A stretch of DNA of 22,232 nt from an uncultured Clostridia bacterium. Lineage in GTDB: Bacteria > Bacillota > Clostridia > Christensenellales > UBA3700. The notes beneath the pieces were generated by a model that was not told the DNA's origin, did no database searches, and worked only from the letters and a program-made list of their open reading frames with translations. The translations under genes and the position numbers were made by a program. Numbering within the stretch: position 1 is the first letter of the stretch; every line of letters begins with the position of its first letter. Of this stretch, positions 14,817-22,232 are shown one piece after another. Where the stretch lies: NCBI GenBank assembly GCA_947176115.1, contig CAMWPK010000007.1, positions 1 through 22,232 on the forward strand, written 5' to 3'.

Positions 14817-16403
14817 TTATTGCGTTCTATACTTATCGTCCATAAGTTTGACAAAGACCTTAGCCGTTGCCTCAGCGTCCTCATAGGCTCTGTGCGCATT
14901 CTTATTGACAATTCCGTAGTGGTCACAAAGCGCTTCAAGCGAATGACGGCGAGAACTGGGAAGAACGTTCCTTGCTTCCGTCAAAGAATCCACCATTTTG
15001 TTAGAAAGCGGATAGCCAAGTTGATCGGCTACGCGTCTTATAATTTTGAAATCAAAGCCCGCGCCATTGTGAGCAACCAATATGTAATCTTTGCAGTAAT
15101 CTACAAAAAAGCCGAATACGTCCTCTATATACGGAGCATTTTTGACGTCGGCATCGTAAATATTATTGACCTTACTTGCCCCTTCGGGAATACCTCTCTT
15201 TGGGTCTATTAGCGTATTGTAATACTCCACTATCTTGCCATCCTCAAGTTTTACTGCGCCAAGTTCAATAATATCATCCGTATCGGTATTTAGTCCCGTA
15301 GTTTCTAAGTCAAATACTACAAACTTTTTGTTCATTATATAATCGCAGTGCCCTAGCAAATCAAGCAAGCTATCATTCATATCCACTTCATATGGCTTTG
15401 GAGATTGGAATATCTTAATTTTGTTGGCAAGTTTAATATCTTCACGGCGTTTCGCAAGCGCTTCGTAATTAATCTTGCAAAGCGCAAGACGCACTACGGC
15501 AAGCTCATTTTTATCAGAATACTCGCTGTACTTATAGTTGCCCAAAATAACTACGTCATCGCCATCCTTGAGCATATCAAGACAAGTCGTATGTTCTCTC
15601 TCGCCCTTCTTTGGCTTACGGATTTTAGCAAAATATACGCAGTCCATTTTACCGGTAGAATCAGATATTACAAATTTGAACAATACGTTTTTTAATCTTC
15701 TATCAGGAGATTTTTTATCAATAATATTTATGCGCTTCAGGTCGCTGACCGTACCGCAGACGCAGATACCGTCCATTTCTTTTTTGTACTTTTCTATGTA
15801 TCTTGGCTTGCGAGTTATGTCTTTGCCTACCATATAGTGATAGTCGCCCACTATTTCAATCTCGCCGTTATCAACGTATTTGACGTCCTCTCGCTCTTTG
15901 AGTAGCTTGTCCGTATCTACGGATTTGCACACCTTGATATTGACAACAACTTTGTTTACGCAATTTTGGTTGTAAATATGCTTGGCAAGTTTCTCTTTAA
16001 GAGAGCTATTCTCGCAAAAATATTGCGCGGTGCTATACACGTAAATATCTATGACTATTCTATCGCCTTCGATTTTGACGTCAGTCATTGACGGATCCAT
16101 CTGTGCAAGAATAGTTTGATACTTCAATGAGATGAAGTTAAATACTTGTTTGGAAATAGCTTCTTGATTGATTAGATTTTTGACAAAGGCTATTTTCAAA
16201 GCAAACGTATTTGGAACTTGACTTCTGCAAAACTCCTCTATTATCCTTTTGTCTTGTTCAGAGAACTTGTCCTCTGAAATATCTTGAGGTAATAGACAAA
16301 CTACGGAGAGCGAATTTGCGCCCACGTCAAGATTGAGCTTGGATATTCTCAAAAAATCGTATTTATTATTGGTAGCCTCATTGAGCTTGTCTATAAATTG
16401 CAT
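14817..16403 (-). CDS. Polymerase-less PolC-like protein: N-terminal domain, OB fold and 3'-5' exonuclease
   Basis: This gene occupies the polC position but encodes only 528 residues against about 1430 for PolC. Residues 1-175 resemble the PolC N-terminal region; MVGKDITRKPRYI (191-203) looks like the PolC segment before the OB domain. The OB fold is about 210-310 (CVCGTVSDL, then KFVISDSTGKMDCVYFAK). A short linker (311-358) leads straight into a DEDDh exonuclease: D365 and E367 in FDLETTG, D451 in NGAGFDF, H504 and D509 in HRAYEDAEA, all intact. The PHP half that normally lies between OB and exonuclease is absent, as are the second PHP half, palm, fingers and C-terminus. The stop is followed by 148 non-coding bases with no polymerase remnant. 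Probable role is a stand-alone nuclease or proofreading factor; this is inference. A weak AGAGAAG site precedes the ATG. Confidence 0.85.
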   Translation of the reverse strand: MQFIDKLNEATNNKYDFLRISKLNLDVGANSLSVVCLLPQDISEDKFSEQDKRIIEEFCRSQVPNTFALKIAFVKNLINQEAISKQVFNFISLKYQTILAQMDPSMTDVKIEGDRIVIDIYVYSTAQYFCENSSLKEKLAKHIYNQNCVNKVVVNIKVCKSVDTDKLLKEREDVKYVDNGEIEIVGDYHYMVGKDITRKPRYIEKYKKEMDGICVCGTVSDLKRINIIDKKSPDRRLKNVLFKFVISDSTGKMDCVYFAKIRKPKKGEREHTTCLDMLKDGDDVVILGNYKYSEYSDKNELAVVRLALCKINYEALAKRREDIKLANKIKIFQSPKPYEVDMNDSLLDLLGHCDYIMNKKFVVFDLETTGLNTDTDDIIELGAVKLEDGKIVEYYNTLIDPKRGIPEGASKVNNIYDADVKNAPYIEDVFGFFVDYCKDYILVAHNGAGFDFKIIRRVADQLGYPLSNKMVDSLTEARNVLPSSRRHSLEALCDHYGIVNKNAHRAYEDAEATAKVFVKLMDDKYRTQ

Positions 16404-16433
16404 ACTTCTCTTTTACCCCATGCAGTACTTTAT

Positions 16434-16466
16434 TAGAATACGTCTTACTCATAAAGCAGTATTCTA
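16434..16466 (-). repeat. Inverted repeat between ispG and the polC-like gene
   Basis: Perfect 8-base arms TAGAATAC (16434-16441) and GTATTCTA (16459-16466) enclose 17 bases, within the 81-base gap. On the minus strand no U-run follows (AATAAAGTACTG), so it is not a typical terminator. It could form a hairpin in the leader of the polC-like gene or be a binding site. No convincing promoter was seen in this gap. Confidence 0.4.
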
Positions 16467-16484
16467 TTATGTTTGTTGGGTATA

Positions 16485-17519
16485 TTAACCTTTGTATTCT
16501 ATGATGTATTTTTTCAGCATTGGCAATATATCTTGGTTGTTTACGCTCTCGACGAACTCTCCGTCAACAAAGATTGCCGACTTATCTTTACCGCCGGCAA
16601 CTCCAAGATTTGCTCCTTGCGATTCGCCTATTCCGTTGACAACGCAACCCATTACCGCTATCTTCAGCCCTCTTTTAATATCTTTGCACATCTCCTCGAC
16701 TTGCTCTGCAAGCGACTTGACTGCGATATTTGTACGAGCGCAAGTTGGACATGAAATTATCTCACAATAAGGATATGGATACTTATCGCAAGCCTTGAGT
16801 ATGTCTTTAGCTGTTTCAACTTCTTTAACTGGGTCGTCGCTCAAAGATACTCTGATAGTATCGCCTATGCCCTCGCAAAGCAACGCTCCTATACCTATAG
16901 CCGACTTCACTACGCCGGTGTGATAAAGTCCCGCTTCCGTAACTCCTAAATGCAAAGGATAGTCGCAAGCCTTGTCAAGCAACCTATATGTATCAAGCAT
17001 CACTTTGACGTTAGACGACTTGGCGGATATAACTATATCGTAAAAGTTGCATTTCTCAAGTACGCTGACGTATTCCAACGCGCTGTCTTTCATAGCTAAC
17101 GCCAGTGGCTTAGACTTATGAGCGCTATCCAAAGAACCTCCGTTGACGCCTATTCGCAAAGCGACTTTTCTTTCTTTCAGATAATCTGCGAGATACTTCG
17201 CCTTATCCACTCCGCCTATATTGCCCGGATTTATACGAATTTTGCTCACACCTGCGTCGGCAGACATAAGCGCAAGTTTATGCGAAAAATGTATGTCGGC
17301 TATAATAGGAACGTTTACCGCTTTTACAATCTCTTTTAATGCTACTGCGCTTTCCTCATCAGGTACAGAACATCTTACAAGCTGACAACCGGCATCTTCC
17401 AAAGCCTTGATTTGCGCTACTGTAGCGTCAATATCCGAAGTCTTGGTATTCGTCATTGACTGAATAGATACGCTTCCGTCACCTATTGAAATATTACCGA
17501 CTTTAACTACTCTTTTCAT
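16485..17519 (-). CDS. ispG: 4-hydroxy-3-methylbut-2-en-1-yl diphosphate synthase
   Basis: IspG is the iron-sulfur enzyme that converts MEcPP to HMBPP in the MEP isoprenoid pathway. The TIM-barrel part starts with the family segment GDGSVSIQSMTNTKT and includes ADIHFSHKLAL (74-84) and RINPGNIGG (95-103). The cluster ligands are visible: C257 and C260 in SCPTCART, C292 in GCVVNGIGE and E299. The length of 344 is the short two-domain bacterial form. AGAGGA lies five bases before the ATG. Its place after dxr-rseP is the standard Clostridia order, with dxr and ispG in one pathway. Confidence 0.97.
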   Translation of the reverse strand: MKRVVKVGNISIGDGSVSIQSMTNTKTSDIDATVAQIKALEDAGCQLVRCSVPDEESAVALKEIVKAVNVPIIADIHFSHKLALMSADAGVSKIRINPGNIGGVDKAKYLADYLKERKVALRIGVNGGSLDSAHKSKPLALAMKDSALEYVSVLEKCNFYDIVISAKSSNVKVMLDTYRLLDKACDYPLHLGVTEAGLYHTGVVKSAIGIGALLCEGIGDTIRVSLSDDPVKEVETAKDILKACDKYPYPYCEIISCPTCARTNIAVKSLAEQVEEMCKDIKRGLKIAVMGCVVNGIGESQGANLGVAGGKDKSAIFVDGEFVESVNNQDILPMLKKYIIEYKG

Positions 17520-17569
17520 TTTATCCTCTCTACGTAAATGTACTTTTATTAATGCAATTGTATAGCGCG

Positions 17570-18724
17570 CTATCCAAAGAAGTGTAACAAGTCCAGCAAA
17601 ATTGCCAGAGCAAGCAACACAATAAGTCCTACAAAATGAACTGTGCCTTCTATTTTACGATTGATGGGCTTACGTCTAATTCCCTCAATTATTGCAAAGA
17701 CAATTCTTGCTCCGTCAAGCGCAGGCAGTGGCATTACATTCATTATTCCTATTGACACCGACAATATACAAAAACCGTATATTATTGCAGGTAAACCCGC
17801 TTGTACAAGTTGAGCAAGCGAGAATATAGCCGTAGCTGTTCCGCCCATAGATTGGCTGATAGATACAGATCCACTGAATAATTGTTTGAGAGATTTACCT
17901 GTTACTCTCAACACGTCGTACCCAAACGTAGCGCCGTGCCCCAAAGCCTTACCAAAAGAGAGTTTCTGCGCACTAAACGAACCTAGCGCCATGCCCAATC
18001 CTTTGTTTTTGCTGACATTTTCTACAAGTACTTTATCTCCGTTTTCGTCTTTCTCTCCGCTATCGGTATATGACAAATAGTAATGCTTCTGTATATCAAG
18101 AGTTATCTTTTCACCGCTTCGCAATACCACTACTTTCACATTATCGTCGGTATCCGAAATAAGTTCGCTTAAACGATTATATTCAAGTAGACTATACGCA
18201 TTCTTACCATTAACTGATAAAATCACGTCGCCCTTTAATAATTGCTGTGAATCTTCAATAATTTGATAATTCTCTTCATCGACGTATTCCACGTGTTGAT
18301 ATACTTCTCCAACGACAGGAAAATACTCTCCGTACGCGCTGAAAAATATAGTGATGACTATAAATGCCGACAAGAAGTTAAAGCCTGCGCCGGCAAACAA
18401 CACAATAATTCTCTGCCATATAGGACGGTTGTTGAAATCATGCGGGTCTTTACTTTCCTCATCTTCGCCTCCAAAAGCGCAAAATCCTCCAAAAGGAAAT
18501 GGACGTATTGAAAAGACTTCTCCCGTCTTTTTATTGGTTTTGGAAAATATCTTTGGTCCAAAACCTATGGCAAACTCGTTGATTTTGAATTTGAATATCT
18601 TGCCAAAAGTATAATGTCCCAACTCGTGCAAAACAACCATAAGCATAAGACAGAACAAAGCTACTAAAATATAACCTATCCATTTCAGTACTTCAAGTCC
18701 GCTTACTGCCAACGTCAATATCAT
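17570..18724 (-). CDS. rseP: Site-2 membrane metalloprotease RseP (RasP type)
   Basis: RseP/RasP proteases cut membrane-embedded substrates such as anti-sigma factors and signal peptide remnants. The zinc motif HELGH is at 33-37 in the first membrane helix, and NVMPLPALDG (329-338) carries the third zinc ligand (D337). A single PDZ domain (about 165-225) lies between. The C-terminus ends in a hydrophobic helix. A frame starting at GTG (18730) exists, but that GTG is inside the GAGGTG ribosome site, so I start at the ATG at 18724 (384 residues), seven bases after the dxr stop. A 50-base gap separates it from ispG. Confidence 0.95.
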   Translation of the reverse strand: MILTLAVSGLEVLKWIGYILVALFCLMLMVVLHELGHYTFGKIFKFKINEFAIGFGPKIFSKTNKKTGEVFSIRPFPFGGFCAFGGEDEESKDPHDFNNRPIWQRIIVLFAGAGFNFLSAFIVITIFFSAYGEYFPVVGEVYQHVEYVDEENYQIIEDSQQLLKGDVILSVNGKNAYSLLEYNRLSELISDTDDNVKVVVLRSGEKITLDIQKHYYLSYTDSGEKDENGDKVLVENVSKNKGLGMALGSFSAQKLSFGKALGHGATFGYDVLRVTGKSLKQLFSGSVSISQSMGGTATAIFSLAQLVQAGLPAIIYGFCILSVSIGIMNVMPLPALDGARIVFAIIEGIRRKPINRKIEGTVHFVGLIVLLALAILLDLLHFFG

Positions 18725-18731
18725 TTTCACC

Positions 18732-19859
18732 TCACCCGATAAGTTGGAGTACGTATCTTCTCACTTTATCGTCTACACAATATATTTGCTCTTCGTCTTC
18801 AATTCTCTGACCTTGATAGAACTTATCCAAAGCGCGTCTTATATAATAAGGTATGTCGTAGAATTTGATTTTATTATCTAAATAGGCTTTTACCAAAATT
18901 TCATTGGCTGAGTTCATAATTACAGGCGCTATTCCCTTTTCTTTTGCGCAATACTTGGCTATCGCAAGACATGGGAATCTTTCTTCGTCCGCCTCTTCGA
19001 AAGTCAAGTTCTTTCCTATAAAGTCATAGGTATTGAATGCGTAATCCCCCCTTTGAGGATACAACATTGCTATTTGAATAGGCAATCTCATATCAGGAAA
19101 ACTCATTTGAGCAATTACGCTACCGTCGGCATACTCAACCATGCTGTGCACAACGCTTTGTCTATGTACCAGTACTTTTATGTCGTCTACGTCAACTCCG
19201 AATAAGTGCATCGCCTCTATTATCTCCAAGCCCTTATTCATAAGAGTTGCGCTATCAATCGTCACTTTTGCGCCCATATCCCAATTTGGGTGCTTTAAGG
19301 CGTCGCAAGCCTTTGCATCTTCTAATTTATCTTTTGACCAATCTCTAAATGCCCCACCGCTTGCCGTCAATAAAATTCTTTTGACGTTCTTAGCAGTCAA
19401 AGACTGCCATATTGCGCTGTGCTCGCTATCGACAGGCAATATTTGTACTCCCTTTTCTTTTGCAAGTGGCATAACTAATTCACCGCCTGCTACTAAAGTT
19501 TCTTTATTAGCCAAAGCAATATTATTGCCTCGTTTTATTGCCGTAATCGTAGGTTTCAATCCGCTTATACCAACAAGACCATTGATAAGTAAATCTACTT
19601 TTACGTCGGCAAGCATACATACGCCTTGCTCACCCATAAAGACTTGCACGCAAGGAAAAGAAGTTTTTATCTTATCTACCAAAGCATTGTCACTAACCGC
19701 AACGTACTTAGGCGAATATTTTTTAATTTGGTCTAATATCAACTCATTGGATTTACACGCAAGTCCCATCACCTCAAATTCATTGGGATATTTGTCTACA
19801 ACTTCTAGAGCTTGCGTACCTATGGACCCGGTACTTCCTAATATTATAATTCTTTTCAT
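18732..19859 (-). CDS. dxr: 1-deoxy-D-xylulose 5-phosphate reductoisomerase
   Basis: Dxr makes 2-C-methyl-D-erythritol 4-phosphate from DXP with NADPH, the committed step of the MEP pathway. The NADPH motif GSTGSIGTQALEVV is at 8-21. Metal ligands are D144 and E146 in PVDSEHSAI and E212 in MNKGLE. ANKETLVAGGELV (117-129), TASGGAFRDW (165-174) and HPNWDMGAKVTIDSA (190-204) are conserved active-site blocks. Length (375) is normal. A weak AAGG lies eight bases before the ATG. It is 37 bases after cdsA and seven bases before rseP. Confidence 0.97.
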   Translation of the reverse strand: MKRIIILGSTGSIGTQALEVVDKYPNEFEVMGLACKSNELILDQIKKYSPKYVAVSDNALVDKIKTSFPCVQVFMGEQGVCMLADVKVDLLINGLVGISGLKPTITAIKRGNNIALANKETLVAGGELVMPLAKEKGVQILPVDSEHSAIWQSLTAKNVKRILLTASGGAFRDWSKDKLEDAKACDALKHPNWDMGAKVTIDSATLMNKGLEIIEAMHLFGVDVDDIKVLVHRQSVVHSMVEYADGSVIAQMSFPDMRLPIQIAMLYPQRGDYAFNTYDFIGKNLTFEEADEERFPCLAIAKYCAKEKGIAPVIMNSANEILVKAYLDNKIKFYDIPYYIRRALDKFYQGQRIEDEEQIYCVDDKVRRYVLQLIG

Positions 19860-19896
19860 TTCGTCAGCCTTTACACTAATTTTTGTAATAATTCCT

Positions 19897-20865
19897 TTAC
19901 GCGTTAACCGCAGTGACTATTCCTATCAGCAAATACACAAGCGGTAGCATAAAAATAATGCTGTCAAGTCTGTCCATCATTCCGCCGTGACCTGGGAAAA
20001 GTTTGCCAAAGTCCTTAATTCCAGCTTTGCGCTTTATCCAACTTGCGCCTAAATCGCCAAGTTCGCTCAATACTCCGCCTATAAGTCCGAATATACCGTA
20101 AATAAAGCCGGATACAAGCAAATTATCCGTAAGTTTTAGCAATCCAACGTTGTTGAAATTGACGAAAAGCCCTGTCACGTCAAAGAGTACGAACACAAGC
20201 ATTGCGCCAATAATTCCGCCTAAAAGCCCGCCTATCGCTCCGCTTATTGTCTTTTTAGGACTTATGTTGGGACATAGTTTTTTACCTTTGCAAGTTACCC
20301 CCACAAAGTACGCCATAGTATCCGTCATAATTGGCACAAGTAATGCAAGGAATATTCCAAGCAAGCCGTACGAGCTGTGATTGATAAAGAAGAATGTAGA
20401 AAATATACCGAGAGGATAAATTAGTATAAATATCGTCGCAAGCAAATCATTAAGTTTGAATACTCCGCGATTTGCCAGATTGATTTCTTCAGTAGGGTTC
20501 TTTGATACGTCGCCAATACTTTTCTCTTCGACTTTTTGTTTTTTAGATTTATGTATAAGAGTAAACTCTATAATAGCAATCATTACAGCCAAAAATAAAG
20601 TAGAAAATGCGCCTATCTCACCCTTTTGAATAGTCCACTCAAATGCCAATATCATAGGATAAATTGCAACGCACGCAAAAATCAAACTCCCCTTAATTGC
20701 ATTGAAGCCGGCTTTTTTGAAGGCTTGAGCCATTTCGCAAACGCCCAAACAGCATATTGCGACGCCTACTAAGTCGGCAAATTCGACATATATTTGACGA
20801 AGTCCCAAAATAGTTGCAAAAACTATCGCCAATAGAACTATTGCTGTCAAAATCCTTTTGAGCAT
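19897..20865 (-). CDS. cdsA: Phosphatidate cytidylyltransferase
   Basis: CdsA makes CDP-diacylglycerol from phosphatidic acid and CTP for phospholipid synthesis. It is a polytopic membrane protein of 322 residues with the signature SWIKRKAGIKDFGKLFPGHGG continuing to MMDRLDS (275-302), which holds the active-site aspartates. A charged cytosolic stretch of about 35 residues (roughly 106-140, rich in Lys and Glu) between helices makes it longer than many homologues (about 260-280). It starts two bases after the uppS stop, with GGAGG ten bases before the ATG, inside uppS. Confidence 0.96.
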   Translation of the reverse strand: MLKRILTAIVLLAIVFATILGLRQIYVEFADLVGVAICCLGVCEMAQAFKKAGFNAIKGSLIFACVAIYPMILAFEWTIQKGEIGAFSTLFLAVMIAIIEFTLIHKSKKQKVEEKSIGDVSKNPTEEINLANRGVFKLNDLLATIFILIYPLGIFSTFFFINHSSYGLLGIFLALLVPIMTDTMAYFVGVTCKGKKLCPNISPKKTISGAIGGLLGGIIGAMLVFVLFDVTGLFVNFNNVGLLKLTDNLLVSGFIYGIFGLIGGVLSELGDLGASWIKRKAGIKDFGKLFPGHGGMMDRLDSIIFMLPLVYLLIGIVTAVNA

Positions 20866-20867
20866 TA

Positions 20868-21563
20868 CTATATTCCTCCAAATCTTCTATCTCTCTTCGA
20901 ATATTCTACAAGAACGTCGTCGAGAGTAGCCTCGTCAAAGTCAGGCCAATACTTATCTAAAAAAATCAATTCACTATACGACGCCTGCCAAAGCATAAAG
21001 TTGCTTAACCTCTTCTCCCCGCTAGACCTAACTACGAGGTCCAATGGCGGTAAGCCTGCGGAATACAGACAATCTTCAAACATTTGCTCGTCAATCTCTC
21101 TCAAGCCGGACTGCAAAATAGTATTCACCGCTTTGACAATTTCTTGGTGAGAGCCGTAATTCAGCGCTATATTGACGATTATTCCGTCGTTGTTCTTGCT
21201 TGCGTTAATTACCTTATTGATGGCATTTTGAGTAATCTTTGGCAGTTGAGATAAATCTCCGCTAAATCTTATTTGATATCCTGAATTAACGTAATCTTTC
21301 ATCTCTTTCTTGACAAATTGCGTTATCAAAGAAAACAAGAACTTTATTTCAGACTGCGGACGTTTTGACCAATTTTCGCAAGAAAAAGCATACACGCTCA
21401 CTACTTTTATTCCCTTCTGCGAACATGCTTTAACAATTTTTTTCAACGCTTCCGCGCCTTGACGGTGTCCGTCACTGCGAGATAGCCCTCTCTGCGTTGC
21501 CCAACGACCGTTGCCGTCCATAATAAAACCAATGTGAGTTGGTATTTTGAGTGTCTGTTCCAT
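20868..21563 (-). CDS. uppS: Undecaprenyl diphosphate synthase (cis-prenyltransferase)
   Basis: UppS lengthens farnesyl diphosphate with isopentenyl units to make the lipid carrier for peptidoglycan and wall polymers. The 231 residues show HIGFIMDGNGRWA (10-22) with catalytic D16, YAFSCENWSKRP (58-69), LNYGSHQEI (about 140-148) and VVRSSGEKRLSNFMLWQ (182-198), the family signature. It is a little shorter than the usual 245-255 residues. TAGGTA precedes the ATG. The gene lies 42 bases after frr and two before cdsA. Dxr and IspG in the same run make its isoprenoid precursors. Confidence 0.97.
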   Translation of the reverse strand: MEQTLKIPTHIGFIMDGNGRWATQRGLSRSDGHRQGAEALKKIVKACSQKGIKVVSVYAFSCENWSKRPQSEIKFLFSLITQFVKKEMKDYVNSGYQIRFSGDLSQLPKITQNAINKVINASKNNDGIIVNIALNYGSHQEIVKAVNTILQSGLREIDEQMFEDCLYSAGLPPLDLVVRSSGEKRLSNFMLWQASYSELIFLDKYWPDFDEATLDDVLVEYSKRDRRFGGI

Positions 21564-21605
21564 TTTGCTACCTAAAACGAATAACCAATTTATAGGCTAA
21601 CTTCG

Positions 21606-22181
21606 TTATACTGACATAATTTCTTGTTCTTTTTCCTTAGTCATCTTGTCTACAACGTCAATTTGAGAAGCAAGTTTTTTATCGACATCCTTTTCGTACA
21701 AAGTTGCGTCGTCCTCGGATATAAGACTGTCTTTCTTCATCTTCTTAATAGAATCGTTGATATCTCTTCTAGCGTTGCGAAGAGCAACCTTGGTATTTTC
21801 CGACAATGCTTTAAGCGATTTGCAAAGTTCTTTTCTTCTTTCTTGAGTGAGTTCAGGAAAAACCATTCTCAAAACTTTACCGTCGTTGGTGGGCATAATT
21901 CCCGTATTTGCATTAATGATAGCCTTTTCTACCTCTTTAAGTATTGACGTATCCCAGACGCTTATAAGCAACATTCTTGCTTCCGGCACTTGAATATTGC
22001 CGATTTGCTTAAGCGGAGTTGGTACTCCGTAATAGTCAACCACGACTTTATCAAGAATATGCGGATTTGCTCTACCTGCTTTCAAATTATTGAATTCATA
22101 TTGAAGAGAAGCTATGCTCTTGTCCATTTTTGTTTCAAATTCGTCAAAAACTTCCAATACTTCTATTTGTTCGTATGCCAT
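21606..22181 (-). CDS. frr: Ribosome recycling factor
   Basis: RRF acts with EF-G to split the ribosome after termination. The 191 residues form the tRNA-like two-domain protein: helix 1 (about 8-35) with LKAGRANP, the beta domain with VDYYGVPTPLKQIGNI (48-63) and VPEARMLLISVWD, and the long helices with FPELTQERRKELCK and the ARRDINDSIKKMKKD region. The frame opens three codons earlier at a GTG (22190), but AAGGAG runs into that GTG and sits eight bases from the ATG at 22181, so I use the ATG. In most bacteria frr follows rpsB-tsf-pyrH, which would be beyond the right edge. Confidence 0.97.
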   Translation of the reverse strand: MAYEQIEVLEVFDEFETKMDKSIASLQYEFNNLKAGRANPHILDKVVVDYYGVPTPLKQIGNIQVPEARMLLISVWDTSILKEVEKAIINANTGIMPTNDGKVLRMVFPELTQERRKELCKSLKALSENTKVALRNARRDINDSIKKMKKDSLISEDDATLYEKDVDKKLASQIDVVDKMTKEKEQEIMSV

Positions 22182-22211
22182 AATTTGCACTCCTTAAAAT
22201 TTGCTATCATA

Positions 22212-22217
22212 ATTATA
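22212..22217 (-). promoter_or_regulatory. Possible -10 box of an frr promoter, -35 beyond the window edge
   Basis: A consensus TATAAT is read on the minus strand 30 bases upstream of the frr ATG. A second overlapping candidate is TATGAT (22206-22211). A -35 box with normal spacing would lie at or past the right edge, so the promoter cannot be completed from this window. Confidence 0.35.
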
Positions 22218-22232
22218 TCAAAAGTCTACGGC

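Noticed and set aside
14811..15212. Plus-strand open frame of 133 codons opposite the exonuclease domain; considered as a new gene or as evidence of decay
   Set aside because: The minus frame has intact exonuclease motifs and normal protein composition; the plus frame has no recognisable domain.
19141..19947. Plus-strand open frame of 268 codons opposite dxr
   Set aside because: It is antisense to dxr, which has all catalytic motifs. The translation is Ser/Thr/Pro-rich with no family pattern, as expected for a shadow frame, and no plus-strand promoter or ribosome site supports it.
1..22232. Search for mobile elements, CRISPR, toxin-antitoxin or defence genes
   Set aside because: No transposase, integrase, repeat-spacer pattern or accessory gene was seen; the region is co-oriented core genes. 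The polC-like gene is the only major departure from expectation.

Overview
The window is a chromosomal core-gene segment from a low-GC (roughly 40 % by eye) spore-forming Firmicute, most likely class Clostridia. The evidence is a spoIIIA sporulation operon, the Firmicute-type order frr-uppS-cdsA-dxr-rseP-ispG-[polC slot]-rimP-nusA-ylxR-ylxQ-infB-rbfA-nrnA-truB-ribF, and strong Shine-Dalgarno sites. I cannot place it below class from the sequence. All 20 genes lie on the minus strand, so transcription runs from high to low coordinates. There are no tRNA or rRNA genes, insertion sequences, CRISPR arrays or phage genes, and no gene-free stretch reaches 300 bases (the largest is about 258).

Block 1 (22217 to about 16485) holds frr (ribosome recycling), uppS and cdsA (undecaprenyl diphosphate and CDP-diacylglycerol synthesis), dxr and ispG (MEP isoprenoid pathway) and rseP (site-2 membrane protease). 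Dxr and IspG make the isoprenoid precursors that UppS consumes.

Block 2 (16403 to 14817) is the most unusual gene. Where Clostridia normally carry polC (about 1430 residues), there is a 528-residue protein. It has a PolC-like N-terminal domain, an OB fold and an intact DEDDh 3'-5' exonuclease domain. It has no PHP domain, polymerase palm or fingers, or C-terminal region.

Block 3 (14759 to 6037) is the translation and RNA operon rimP-nusA-rnpM(ylxR)-ylxQ-infB-rbfA-nrnA-truB-ribF. Junctions are tight or overlapping. It ends in an endonuclease IV-like TIM-barrel gene and a hairpin that looks like an intrinsic terminator. A hairpin and a possible promoter precede rimP.

Block 4 (5951 to 4159) is an M24 peptidase (yqhT-like) followed by efp. 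Its strong sigma-A-type promoter lies so close to the ATG that the message may be leaderless. efp is followed by two hairpins, one of them a good terminator.

Block 5 (4038 to 1) is spoIIIAA-AB-AC-AD-AE-AF-AG, with spoIIIAG cut by the window edge. It encodes the mother-cell side of the SpoIIIA-SpoIIQ channel of engulfed forespores.
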